64,000 bases of DNA from Prorocentrum cordatum (Eukaryota; Sar; Dinophyceae; Prorocentrales; Prorocentraceae): NCBI GenBank assembly GCA_963575745.1, contig CAUYUJ010005647.1:98184-162183 (forward strand), read 5' to 3'. Position numbers and translations under genes: made by a program. Numbering within the stretch: position 1 is the stretch's first letter; each line of letters begins with the position of its first letter. Positions 31,625 to 42,110 of the stretch are shown piece after piece. A model generated the notes under the pieces. That model saw only the letters and a program-made list of their open reading frames with translations, was not told where the DNA came from and made no database searches.

Positions 31625-31829
31625 CTAGCGACACAAACGACTCATCTCCTCCCGAAGACAAGACGCGTAGTACGTACCATCACCTTCAACGAGCTATCCC
31701 AAAACATCTACTCACCTCTCTCCATAACGCAAACCAGATAATAGTTCTACAACGCGACCCCTCAAATATTTCACACCACCCAACTATGCAAGTAACGCTC
31801 GCACTTTACAACCGACCGCGACCCACGTG

Positions 31830-32240
31830 CTCCACGTTACTCATCTACCCCGACGGCCCGTTACAAACCACCAGGGACGACTCAGCATAAGCGTTTGTAG
31901 TGCTCAAGTTGACGCTTTCAGGGCAACATCATGAGCAGCATCCAAAGCACTTTCGACATGAGCCAGCTCGGTAATCCACACATAGAACTAACCGACATCA
32001 CCTGGGCAATAATATATGCTACGCAGCAGCCGCCCCATCTGCACAAGCAGATACACGCAGACTCAGCCAACGCCATCCACCTACTCAACCAGCTACCCCA
32101 CAGCGACGATCCAATTACACAGATTACACAAACACTACTCCACCAAGCGCGCTAACAACATTCCATACCAATACACCACATACATGGACATGATGACCAT
32201 CCGTAGAACGAGTTGGCAGACAAATTAGCATCAGAAAACA
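31830..32240 (+). pseudogene. RNase H domain of the retrotransposon
   Basis: The RNase H fold cleaves the RNA of an RNA-DNA hybrid. The four acidic landmarks are visible: LLIYPDGP (first Asp, 31840-31860), HIELTDITWAIIYA (Glu, from 31978), IHADSANAIHLLNQL (second Asp, about 32051-32090) and HIHGHDDHP then NELADKLAS (His and last Asp, about 32180-32230). A frameshift lies between 31900 and 31931. A second lies near 32155, and a TAG occurs where a Gln would fit between HP and NELAD. The spacing matches type I RNase H from LINEs and retroviruses. The EEP domain follows about 300 bases downstream. Confidence 0.75.
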
Positions 32241-32530
32241 CGCAGCAGTTCACTCCAACACGGATGCGATTCGCACAACAGACACAACATTCCATCATCC
32301 CGACGCACTCCTACAAGACCGACTAGCAGACCACAAACAAACTTACTGGACCATACACCGAAAAGACCCAACCAACGACCACTACGCCTACCCCGTGATC
32401 CAACACGAGGACAACACGACTTAGCCCAGTAACTCAACAACCCACACGACTCACTACGGCGTTCAACGAGCAGACGAATGCCGACCCACGCCCACGCGCA
32501 GCAATCACCACCAAAGAAGACAGCACGACC
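32241..32530 (+). pseudogene. linker between RNase H and EEP
   Basis: Continues the A+C-rich coding style with HHPDALLQDRLADHKQTYWT, AYPVIQHEDN and similar text in shifted frames with stops. No domain is recognised. Confidence 0.4.
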
Positions 32531-32533
32531 ACC

Positions 32534-33525
32534 ATGCACTTCAATATTGCCACCAATAACGCACAGAGAGCACATGTTGACGCGACAAGTGACGACTTGC
32601 AACACAATAGGCAGACTCCCTATCACATGACTAGAGGACAACATCTACGAGCACAAGCATTATGTACTGCAGAAGGTCCACATCATGGGCATATAAGGAG
32701 ACTACAGCACGGAACGACTACAGCAACGCCGACACCTAGAGTTTACTACACCACAACATCCATCCAAATTGGGATGCAGGCTACTAGTCCGCACAGCAAT
32801 TCCATGCGCCAAACTCCCAAACGATAGCCCTACTTCAAATACAAGCACTTCAGAGTACTCCACTCTTCCCACATGTTATTCATCATTAAGCTACGAACAC
32901 CATTCATTAGCGAAACGATCTACGTTGCCCACACGCCGCACATGCAACACGACACAAGACACATAGCCAAATGGTGAGAAACCTTCCACAGCCTGGCTGA
33001 TAAATGGCTACATACAATCGATCAACACCAATATGTCGCCAGGCAGTGGCGACATAACACCACCGGCACAGCAACAAGCAGGCGAAGACGACAATGCTAC
33101 GCAAGTGCGACTACCCATGGCAGCCCACGATCTCACATGCACCAACATAATAATCAACTGCGAACCTAATTACACATTGATCCAGCGAAATCGTGGGCAA
33201 GCCGACGAAACACAGAAACGACTACATAGCACTCGCCAATGACTGGCTACCCTACGTCACCGACCTGTACGTCGACCACCACCACGACTCAGGAGATAAA
33301 AACGAAGACCATTTTCCCATTTACCTGACCACCGAGCACAAACGACCACTCGTCAAGGCCAAAAGCAAGCTACCACCTCCATATGACCCAGCGAACATGC
33401 AATACCCAAATAGACAAGCACAATTCGCCAACCTAGTCGACAACCAGCCGCTACCACTCTGGGACACGCACATCAACCAGCATCACCAGCAGACCACAAA
33501 TGTACTTCACGCAGCAGCCGCGTAA
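32534..33525 (+). pseudogene. EEP (AP endonuclease-like) domain of the retrotransposon
   Basis: LINE endonucleases of this class nick target DNA to prime reverse transcription. The pieces, in order but in shifted frames, are: a start with HFNIATNN (about 32537), GCRLLVRTAIPCAK (about 32770), the VAHTPHMQHDTRHIAKWWET piece (about 32920-32985), which fits the conserved HAPH region, and a C-terminal piece with NDYIALANDWLPYVTDLYVD followed by NEDHFPIYL (about 33200-33330). The last fits the RxDY and SDH motifs that close the EEP fold. Several frameshifts and stops intervene. The identification rests on motif order; the catalytic Glu is not certain. Confidence 0.6.
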
Positions 33526-33865
33526 TGTTTCCCTACCGACGCTGTGGCACCACACCGTGGAACTTATGCGACTTGGACGACACGCTACATCAGTACTACG
33601 GCCAAGTATAAATAAAAACACTACTACTATGTTACACAAGCTTAACAACGACATCGCACAATACCTCACGGGTAGCCGCACCGATCTGCACATGCGCAAT
33701 TTACATTTGGCACTACACACGTCCATAGCCGATAGACATCACGACGCGGGAACAGCAGTGCGACTTTTTTTCGCAGCAGCTAGAACACGACTTGCTCAAC
33801 AACTTAAACAATACTGAGCTGACCACATAACGGCACTATCCAACAAGTCCCAGAGCTTCCACGAC

Positions 33866-34430
33866 TTGCGCGAAAATAGAGTTGCATGGCAAAACGCCAA
33901 GGCAGCACTACGCCACGGTCCAGCCACCAGAAAAGGAGCAGCCAAGATGCCCCTCTTCGTGGACGCAATGGGAAAGGCACTAGAAACTGACGAACAACAA
34001 GCAAACGAATTCGCAAAACATGTCGCAAAGCAAGAAGGAGCCAAACTCACGGACAACGAAAGCACCCCCCAACGCTACAACCATACGCTCAACACACCAA
34101 TCATGACAGCCACACTGGACTACGTCATTTCACGATCCGAGACAACAACGCGCATTAGAAACGTGAAGCGGCGCAAGCAGCCAAGACTTGACGTAATCGC
34201 GACCAGCGTGCTCAAATCAGCTCCAGCTAGCACTGTCAGACACATACGCCCATTACTACTCATGGCATCACTTATCCAACAAGAGCCTTTTTTATGGAAG
34301 CATGGTACCACAGTGCCATTACACAAAGGCCAAGGCACTACCAGCGAGGCAACCCAGTACAGATCCATTGCACTCGCATCAGACATTCCCAAACCTAGTG
34401 AGCTTCCCGAGCACCGCGCATTCAAGGGCA
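33866..34430 (+). pseudogene. N-terminal part of non-LTR reverse transcriptase
   Basis: An open stretch with LDVIATSVLKSAPASTVRHI, then PFLWKHGTTVPLHKGQG and YRSIALASDIPK (34280-34395). This matches the start of LINE reverse transcriptases, where W(K)xGxxVPLxKGxG and YRxIxLxSxxxK precede the palm. The catalytic FADD box and the rest of the palm are absent, because coding style ends near 34430 and the frame runs on into GC-rich, purine-rich repeat DNA. The long open frame beyond 34440 is therefore not part of the protein. Confidence 0.8.
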
Positions 34431-34444
34431 CGTGGTCACAACGC

Positions 34445-35790
34445 CCAGCAATGCTTGAGAAGGCGGCGGCCCTGGTCCGCAGCAGGCCCGAGGCGAGGCT
34501 CGCCTCTCGAGCCCTCAGCGCCAGGCTCCTATATGCCGCCACGCTGGTTCTGGGCAGGCTGTGCTGTCCGGCGGAAGGGGACGAGGAGGGGAGAAGCAGG
34601 CAGACGACGACGAACGCCCAGGCGGGAGGCCAGGGCCGGCGGGGCGGGCGGGCAGGCAGAAGACGGGCCAGGCGGAGACAGCAGGCAGGGAGCAGGAGGA
34701 AAGGAAAGGGAGGGAAGCAACGAGCAGAAGCGAAGGGAGGGGGAGGAGGGGGAGGAGGACAAGGAGGAGAGAAAGCAGCGGCCGCAAGCAGACAGGCCGG
34801 GCCAGGGGCCGGGAGAGAAGAGCCGCCCGCGACGAGGCTGCGGACCCTACGGCGGCGACCTGGGCGGGGTGGCCGCCCGAACCCAGCGCGATGCGGCTTG
34901 GTGGGGATTGCCCTCTGCGGGATCCATCCACCGCCCCGCCGGGGAAAGGCCGGGCGGCGCGTGGGAGGGGTCGCCGGCGCGACGTTGGCGAAAGGGCGAG
35001 GGGGGCGCCCGCGCTGCCCAGCAAGGGCGGGGGGGGGGGGCGGGGGGCGTATCATTATCAGTATCATCATCGTCAACGTCAGTATCATCATCATCGCCAA
35101 TATCATCATCGTCAATGTCAGTATCCCAAACCAGCATCATCGTCAATATCATTATCAGTATCATCATCATCGCCATCAACATCATCATCACCGCCATCAC
35201 CATCACCATCACCATCACCGTCACCATCAGCAGCATCGTCACCATCATCACCATCAGCATCATCACCACCATCACCATGGCCATCATCACCATAAGCAGC
35301 ATCATCATCATCAGCATCAACATCATCAACATCAACATCATCAGCGGTATCATCAACATCAACATCACCAACATCACCACCATAATCATCAAACGCATAC
35401 CATCGCCATTACCATCACCATCACCATCACCATCGTCAATCCTTATTGTCGGGGTTCTTGTCCGGGTGCCAGTTCCGCAACAGCATGCGCCACTCCTGCG
35501 ATCGCCGCAACGGAGGTGGTCCCCCCGCACGCCGCTCTGGCCCGCGGGGGCTCGCGCCCCGCTTCGGGGAGGGGAGGAGGTAGAAGCACGGCGATTGGAG
35601 GAGGAGGAGGAGGAGGAGGAGGAGAAGGAGGAGGAGGAAGAGGAGGAGGAGGAGGAGGAGGAGGAGGAGGAAGAGGAAGAGGAGGGGGGGGAAGTAGAGG
35701 GGAGAGGGGGAAGAGCAGGAGGGAGGAGGAGGAGGAGGAGGAGGACGAGGAGGAGGCGGAGGAGGAGGACGAGGATGACGAGGAGGAGTA
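34445..35790. repeat. GC-rich low-complexity block: GGA tracts and CAT/ATC microsatellite
   Basis: 34445-35035 is G-rich with gga, agg and ggcgg runs. 35040-35440 is an impure cat/atc array with many single-base variants. 35590-35790 is gaggag. No domain is seen in any frame. Confidence 0.8.
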
Positions 35791-35793
35791 GGA

Positions 35794-35986
35794 TTATGTC
35801 GGGCGTGTCCCCCTACAGGGGGATTTTCGACGAAAAATAAAAAAATACTCAAACCATATCCTCCAAAAGTCAGAGCAACTAAAACATTGTCTCGAGACTA
35901 TGTTTGGACTATTGTTTGACTATGGTTCGGGTATTTTTTTATTTTTCGTCGAAAATCCCCCTCTAGGGGGACAGGCCCGACTTAAG
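35794..35986. mobile_element. 193-bp MITE-like foldback inserted in a GGA microsatellite
   Basis: The left arm runs tcgggcgtgtccccctacag then ggggattttcgacgaaaaat. The right arm mirrors it (atttttcgtcgaaaatcccc then ctctagggggacaggcccga) over about 60 bases with few mismatches. The middle has aaacattgtctcgagactat, another palindrome. The heptamer agtagga stands on both sides (35787-35793 and 35987-35993) and may be the target duplication, although the surrounding GGA repeat weakens that claim. Confidence 0.85.
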
Positions 35987-35989
35987 AGT

Positions 35990-36365
35990 AGGAGGAGGAG
36001 GAGGAGGAGGAGGAGGAGGAGGAGGAGGACGAGGGGGAGGAGGGGCAGGAGGAGGAGGAGGACGAGGAGGACGAGAGAGAGGAGGAGGAGGAGGAGGAGG
36101 AGGAGGAGGAGGAGGAGGAGAGGACGAGGAGGAGGAGGACGAGGAGGTGGAGGAGGAGGAGGAGGAGGAAAAGGGGACACAAAAAGGAGGAGGAGGAGGA
36201 TAATGAGCAGGATAATGAGGAGGAGGAGGAGGAGGAGGAGAAGGAGAAGGGGAGGAGGAGGCGGCAGAGGAGGATCAGGTTAGGCTCGCCCACAAGGGAG
36301 GAGGAGGAGGAGGAGGAGGAGGAGGAGGAGTAGGAGGAGGAGGAGGATACTGAGGAGGAGAAGAA
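35990..36365. repeat. GGA/GAG microsatellite, right flank of the MITE
   Basis: Continuation of the purine-rich array of 35590-35790, with cga, gtg and aaa interruptions. Confidence 0.9.
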
Positions 36366-36419
36366 GCGGGCGGGAGATCAGGAGGGATTTGAGGAGGGGG
36401 GAAGAAGGAGGGGAATTTC

Positions 36420-37000
36420 AGCATCAACAGTGGCAAGCTGCCCACATGCTCCCATAGTGGTGGGCGAGGACACTATTGGGCAACCTGATCAAAACAAATG
36501 CATTCACAGCTGGACATGTGTTCCAAATTCAAGTCAAACCCTAGCTAGTCAGATCTAGATTCGTAGCCTTCACCACCCTTTGACTCACTTGTTTTGGCCC
36601 GCCGCGGCCAACACGCATATCGAAGTCGCTACCCTGCGCAGCTCGCGAGCCTCCTTTCCTGCTCCTTAGGGGGTGGGAGGCTCAACGATGGAGGGGGGGA
36701 TCCTCATCCTGTTCGTCACACCGAGGCCCAACGCTGACGGAAACGCCGTCGCGCCTAGGGTGGCGGCCTGTCGACAAGCGGTTCCACGCAGACTGCCCGC
36801 CTCGGATCCCGGGCTCCCTTCGAGGGCGTGGGCTGGCAAGGCAAACGGAGACCCCCGACCTGTCCCCCCGCTGGTGTAGTGCGTACAGCGAAAGCGGGCA
36901 GACATGAAGCTGTGGTCGCTGGCGCCGAGAAGCAGCATGCTGTGCCCCAGCGCAGACAGCGCAGTGGCCTCGGATACCGACCCCAGGACCCCCCATGGCA
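36420..37000. other. no gene recognised
   Basis: Mixed sequence without supported coding, RNA or repeat features. Confidence 0.4.
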
Positions 37001-37011
37001 CACTTCGGGTG

Positions 37012-37151
37012 CCACATGCGAGCCCCACCCCCACCCCCCACGACTTCCGAGGGGGAGGGTGGGGCTCACTTCGACCGGGAGCTCCCGAGCGAAGTGAACC
37101 CCACCCTCCCCCTCAGAAATCGTGGGGGTAGGGGTGGGGTTCGCATGTGGC
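37012..37151. mobile_element. 140-bp foldback element, arms about 65 bp
   Basis: The left arm starts ccacatgcgagccccaccc and the right arm ends ggggtggggttcgcatgtgg. The whole is a quasi-palindrome centred at 37081/37082 in gggagctccc. Mismatches are few and mostly in the C-run. Confidence 0.85.
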
Positions 37152-37379
37152 CCCCATGGCACACTCCCTCGGGCGGTGTGGACACGGCCCGGGAGCCTAG
37201 GAAAGCAGCGCTCGCACTGCCAGATTGGCCCTGCCCAGGACCAACGCGCCCAGGAGACTTCTGGCGGCGAGCGATCACAACAGACAGTAGGGCGACCCCT
37301 GGCCCCTCTCCCACATGGCATTGCAAAGCATATGTCACCTTCGCCCTTCGGCCGATCCCGAACTTTCGCCTTCGCGACG

Positions 37380-37530
37380 CTTCCCCCTGGTCATGTTTCC
37401 CTCTGCCCTCCTCCCGCCCCCCCCCCCTTACCTCCCTGCTCCACTTTCCCTCCTCCTCACCATTCCCTCCTCCCCCTCCCTCCTTTCTATCCTCCTCCTC
37501 CTCCTCTTCCTCCTTCTCCTTCTCCTCCTC
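37380..37530. repeat. CT-rich polypyrimidine tract
   Basis: ccctcctccc and ctcctcctcctc runs. A shorter gga run is at 37749-37780. No gene is seen from 37150 to 38000. Confidence 0.75.
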
Positions 37531-37997
37531 CTGGGTCGAAGCAACATCGCTTGTGCGCACGGAGAACAGTTTGACGCGCGCCCCGCTGAACTTTTTGTTT
37601 CGCTGCTCCCTCGATGTCCACTATCGTCTGCTCCTGCTTCAGCCGGAGGCTCCGCCCAGGGTGGTCCTTGGCTCTCGCCTCCTTCGGCTCAATCTTCTGC
37701 AACTCCTGCAGCTTCTGCAGCGCCACCATCTTGGCCTGCGGACGCGAGGAGGAGGAGGAGGAGGAGGAGGAGGAGGAGGAACGATCATCTCTCAAGAGCC
37801 CAACCCAAGCGGGTCCCCTCGAAATCCGGCAGGTGTGCCAAACCTCTTCCTGTCGGCTGTCCAAAATGGCTCACTCGGACCGTCTCGTGGCTCATGGCTT
37901 TCGCCCTGCTCCATCCCGCGGGGGGGCTGGTGGCAAGCATTATCTTCCTCGCTGGTGTCCGCCCCCCTCCCCCTGAGGCACCCCCTCTTGAGGATGA

Positions 37998-38195
37998 GGA
38001 GGAGAGAGAGATGAGGAGAGATGAGGAGAGATGAGGAGAAGGAGGATGAGGAGGAGGATGAGGAGGAGGAGGAGGAGCATGGAGAAGGACGAGGAGCAAG
38101 AGGAGGAGGAGGAGGAGGAGGAGGAGGAGCATGGCTGAGGAGGAGCATGGAGGAGGAGGAGGAGGAGGAGGAGCGAGGAGGAGGAGGAGGCGGCG
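37998..38195. repeat. GGA/GAT microsatellite
   Basis: gaggagagatgaggagag then gaggaggag with gagcatgga interruptions. Confidence 0.9.
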
Positions 38196-38308
38196 GTGGC
38201 TGAAGGCCACCCCGCGGGGGGCCAGTGGAGAGAGCAGCGCAGGGGGCAGCACGAGGCGCGCCGACCTCGGCGGGGTGGGCTGCCGGGCCCCCCACGGGCG
38301 ACGAGGGG

Positions 38309-38317
38309 CGGCGCGGC

Positions 38318-38348
<31 letters not shown>

Positions 38349-38445
38349 GCGGCGGCGGCGGCGACGGCGGCGGCGGCGGCGGCGGCGGCGGCGACGGCAG
38401 CGGCGGCGGCGGCGGCGGCGGCGGCGACGGCGGCGGCGGCGGCGG
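38309..38445. repeat. CGG trinucleotide repeat, about 135 bp
   Basis: (ggc)n with four or five gac or agc interruptions. Gives poly-Gly, poly-Ala or poly-Arg. CGG repeats of this length readily form hairpins and quadruplexes. Confidence 0.95.
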
Positions 38446-38504
38446 GGCCGATGCAATCCCCCCTGAGCCCATTCCCCCCTCTCGTACGGTCGGGCCTGTG
38501 CCAG

Positions 38505-38670
38505 AGGGACATCCCTCAAGAGCACGAGGCCCTCCGCCGGCCCACAGGCACAGAACATCCAGGGGGGAACCTCCCCTGGGACGCACAGGAGCCTCCAGCC
38601 AACACGAAGAGCACTAGGGTACCCTCCCCGAACCGACCTCGATCTGATACCTCGGTCCGACTGTACTCAC
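38505..38670. repeat. dispersed repeat, copy 2 (partner 24130-24275)
   Basis: acatccctcaagagcacgag, ccctccgccggcccac, tagggtaccctccccgaacc and tacctcggtccgactgtac align with the partner in the same orientation. Confidence 0.8.
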
Positions 38671-38929
38671 CCCCTCATCGTTGCCCCTGGTCCGAGCGGT
38701 TTTCGGGCCATACGTTGGGCCTCCGGCGGCTGTTCGGAACGATCCTGGCCCCCTCGGAGAGCTCACGATGAGGCGCAGCTGATGGAAACTATCCCGAGGC
38801 TGGGAAACCGCCGACAACTAGAAAACGCCAAAACCTCGAGCCCCCCCTAACGCTGCCCCCGTCTGTGTGGGGGGTCTACACCACCCCAGGAAGGCCCGCA
38901 AGGTGAGCGCGCCAGAGAGCCTTCGTTTT

Positions 38930-39042
38930 GTTGGATGGATCTCTCAAACTCTCCGCCGTAGCGGTGTGCGTTCATAGCAGCAACAACGCAGCAAAGCCGC
39001 ACACCGCCTGCGGTTGCGAAGAGCTTGAAAGATCCATCCAAC
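38930..39042. mobile_element. 113-bp foldback element
   Basis: The left arm starts gttggatggatctctcaaac and the right arm ends ttgaaagatccatccaac. The arms are about 42 bases with some mismatches, including agcggtgtgcg against cgcacaccgcc. The loop is about 25 bases. No clear target duplication. Confidence 0.8.
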
Positions 39043-39224
39043 TCGGCCAGCTGGGGAGTCTGAACTGGTTGGGGCCCCAGAAAATCAGTCAGGAAAGGGG
39101 ATGAAGCCAAATGCGCTCGAAATCGGTCCCCAGACCCTCCTGGGGTCCATCTGATGCAATGTTTCACCTCGGATCCGGTTTTCATGGTCCCTGGACCCGA
39201 AAATGGCCCCTGGAAGCAGAAATT

Positions 39225-40245
39225 ATCCCGGCAAAGCAACCTAACAGCGATGTGTAGAAGCATATCTGAAAGCATTCCCCTTAAGATTCAGATGAAAATC
39301 CAGTTGTCGAATTCTGCTGTTCTCGCAGTCGTAGTCGCATTCGCGATGACAGTCGCAGCGGCAACGGCAGTCGCAGTCACAGCCTCAGCCTCAGCCTGCC
39401 TCAGCCTCAGCCTCAGCCTGCCTCAGCCTCAGCCTGCCTCAGCCTCAGCCTCAGCCTGCTTCAGCCTCAGCCTCAGTCTGCCTTCAGCCTCGGCCTCAGC
39501 CTCAGCCTGCCTCAGCCTCAGCCTGCATCAGCCTCAGCCTCAGCCTCAGCCTGCCTCAGCATCAGCCTGCCTCAGCCTCAGCCTGCCTCAGCCTCAGCCT
39601 CAGTCTGCTTCAGCCTCAGCCTCAGTCTGCCTTCAGCCTCGGCCTCAGCCTCAGCCTGCCTCAGCCTCAGCCTGCCTCGGCCGCAGCATCAGCCTGCCTC
39701 AGCATTCAAAATATGGCCCAGGAATGGAGTTCTGGGAACTAGAAGAACACGAAGTGGCCTACAGTTGGCTCCGGGGCCCAGGAATGGAGTTCTGGGAACT
39801 CGAAGTGGCCTACAGTTGGCTCGGGCATTCAAAATCATGCCCAGGAATGGAGTTCTGGGAACTGAAGAGCACGAAGTGGCCTACAGTTGGCTCCGGGCAT
39901 CCAAAATGTGGCCCGGGAATGGAGTTCTGGGAATCGAAGAGCACGAAGTGGCCTACAGTTGGCTCCGGGCATCCAAAATGTGGCCCGGGAATGGAGTTCT
40001 GGGAAGTCGAAGAGCACGAAGTGGCCTACAGTTGGCTCCGGGCATCCAAAATGTGGCCCGGGAATGGAGTTCTGGGAGCACCAAGAGCGATTTTGCGAGG
40101 ATGTCCCAAGCGATTTCGGCTTCGGCAGCAGCCGCGGCGGCAGCCTGTCCGGGTCCCGCCCCGACCCCCCTGTGGAGTCATCTGCTGCTCTCTTTTGAGA
40201 CCACTAGAAACCTATCAGCAAGAGCTGTTAGGTAAAAATGCAAAA
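39225..40245. mobile_element. dispersed repeat with CCTAACAGC ends, copy 2
   Basis: Starts atcccggcaaagcaaccta, has cctaacagcga at 39240-39250 and ends agctgttaggtaaaaa (40223-40238). The inside has the same tcgcagtcgtagtcgcattc start, an agcctc array (39380-39705) and six tandem units of about 72 bases (39703-40085), against three in copy 1. The frames change between units, so it is not coding. Confidence 0.8.
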
Positions 40246-40344
40246 TATTCCTGAACCAAGAACCTCGAACCTGCCAGCCCTTCCTGCTAGCTGGAACCAC
40301 TACTAATGGGCCACCTCAGCCCCCAAGCCGGCTCCAACATCCGC

Positions 40345-40480
40345 ACGATCCAGGAGTTACCCCTGACCACCCCCAGCCCCGATGATTCGGGAACGGTTGG
40401 ACGCCCGAATCATCTGGGATAACTCCTGTGCGGGGTAACTTCGGTCTGGGCCCTCGAGGCCAGAATCAGCAGCTACCCCT
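40345..40480. repeat. single diverged copy of the CCCGAGTTATCC unit
   Basis: gttacccctgacc, gatgattcggga, tggacgcccgaatcatctgg and gataactcctgtgcggggta follow the order seen in the tandem pair at 26918-27145. Confidence 0.65.
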
Positions 40481-41215
40481 GACCGCCCCCGGCCCCGCGA
40501 ACGTGGGAGTGGGTGCGGCGAGCGCGTGATGTGCGCGTCGGGAGGCAGGCGGCGGGGGGAGGGGAGGGCGAGGGTGCGGATGCCGGGAGGTGGAGCGGGG
40601 TGAGGTGGGGACCGTGGCGAGTGGGGGTGCTGAGGAGGAGGAGGAGGAGGAGGAGGAGGACGTGGGCGGAGACGCCTCGGGCCTCCGAAGAGGCGCCTGC
40701 AGGAGACCCCGCCCCCAAGGAGGGGCCGCAAAAAGAGCGCGCCAGGGAGACCGCGCGCCGCGGGCTCCCTGGCAGCACGCGCCGCCCCCGCCGAGCACCA
40801 AAACGGGGCACACTGAGCGGGCGCGCTGTGTGCGCGCTGGGGTTCGACGCCGCCAGCACAGTTCGGCGATACGCAAGAGAGACTCGTTCTAGACTCGAGG
40901 CGCGAAAATTCGCCACGTAGGGTGTTTCGCTGTTTTCTACCTCTGGGGGCCCTTGCCGGGCCTCGGGGTCGTCAAACATCGACTCAGGATGAAAAACCGG
41001 TCCCAGGGAAGGGGTCGAGACATCTGGGGGTCCACGTGGTTGAAAAATCACGACGTCGGGGATCTGGAGAGCGACTCTTGGCAAGAGTAACCTGTGGTGC
41101 GCGGCTTCAGGCGGTCGCGGGGGAAGGGCCAAACCCAGGCGCGGAAGCCGCTGCTAACGCATCGCTATCAACGATCGGGGGACACCAGTGTGCCCGCACC
41201 AAAGGTCACTCCGGC
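40481..41215. other. no gene recognised; short GGA run at 40633-40662
   Basis: G-rich to 40800, then mixed sequence. Nothing further is supported. Confidence 0.4.
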
Positions 41216-41219
41216 GAAT

Positions 41220-41659
41220 ACTAATAATAATATTCGTAATAGGACAAGAGTAATAATAACAATGACGACAATAATTATACAATGGTAATAATAATGATAA
41301 TAGTGTTAATCGTAGTAATACTATTAGTACATAGTAATAATACTAATACTACTCATAAAAATAAAACTAATAGAAAAATAACACTGATAATATGATAATG
41401 GCAGTAAAATATAATGATAACAATAACAATCATCATCACCATCATCATCACCACCACAACCACCACCACCACCATCATCATCAGCAGCAGCATCAGCATC
41501 AGCATCAGCATCATTACCATCGTCATCATCATCATCATCATCGTCATCGTTTGTCAGCATCACCATCATCGTCACCATCATCATCGTCATCATCATCATC
41601 ACCATCACCGTCATTGTCCTCGGCATTGTCATCATCGTCAGTATCAGCATCAACATCAA

Positions 41660-41699
<40 letters not shown>

Positions 41700-41867
41700 G
41701 TCATCGCCATCGTCATTGTCATCATCGTCAAGATCATCCTCAACATCACCATCATCCATTCATCCGTCCATCCATCCATACATCCATTCATTTATTCATG
41801 GATTCATCCATATTCATTATCATCCCCATCCTCATCATCGTCCTCTTGTTCATTCCCATTATGAGCC

Positions 41868-41902
<35 letters not shown>

Positions 41903-42110
41903 GTCATCATCATACTGATCGGCTTGCTGATCATGACCATCGTTAACCTGACCATGATGATCGTCATCAGAAGCAGCATCAGCATAATAATCAGCAACAT
42001 CATGACCATCATCACCACCGTCATCATCATCACCACCATCATCAGCATCAGCATCAGCATCATCATCATCACCATCATACTCATCATCCTCATCCAATCC
42101 TCTTCTCCTT
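41220..42110. repeat. TAA-rich then CAT/ATC compound microsatellite
   Basis: 41220-41425 is an impure taa/aat array, the most AT-rich piece of the window. 41425-42110 is impure cat/atc with cag and cac variants and a short catccatc run at 41750-41800. All frames are His/Ser/Ile or Asp/Met repeats. Confidence 0.9.

Larger units (their letters stand above)
28000..34440 (+). mobile_element. decayed A+C-rich non-LTR retrotransposon, truncated in reverse transcriptase
   Basis: A 6.4-kb block of distinctive composition, rich in A and C and poor in G and T on this strand, unlike the G/C-rich surroundings. In order it encodes a Q/Y-rich gag-like segment (28437), a coiled coil (30280-30540), a conserved-looking linker (31260-31624), RNase H (31830-32240), an EEP endonuclease (32530-33420) and the start of a reverse transcriptase (33866-34395). 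Frames are interrupted by many indels and stops, and several stops stand where Gln codons would fit. The element ends abruptly near 34440, where GC-rich low-complexity DNA begins. RNase H upstream of EEP and RT is not the usual LINE order, in which RNase H follows RT. No poly(A) tail, target duplication or LTR was found. Confidence 0.8.

Noticed and set aside
34440-35791. Long plus-strand open frame continuing from the reverse transcriptase fragment
   Set aside because: Only the first part (to about 34430) has RT motifs. The rest is Gly/Arg, His and Gly/Glu repeats from GGA and CAT microsatellites.
40840-40870. tRNA T-arm-like ggttcgacgcc
   Set aside because: No acceptor, D-arm or anticodon stem could be placed around it.
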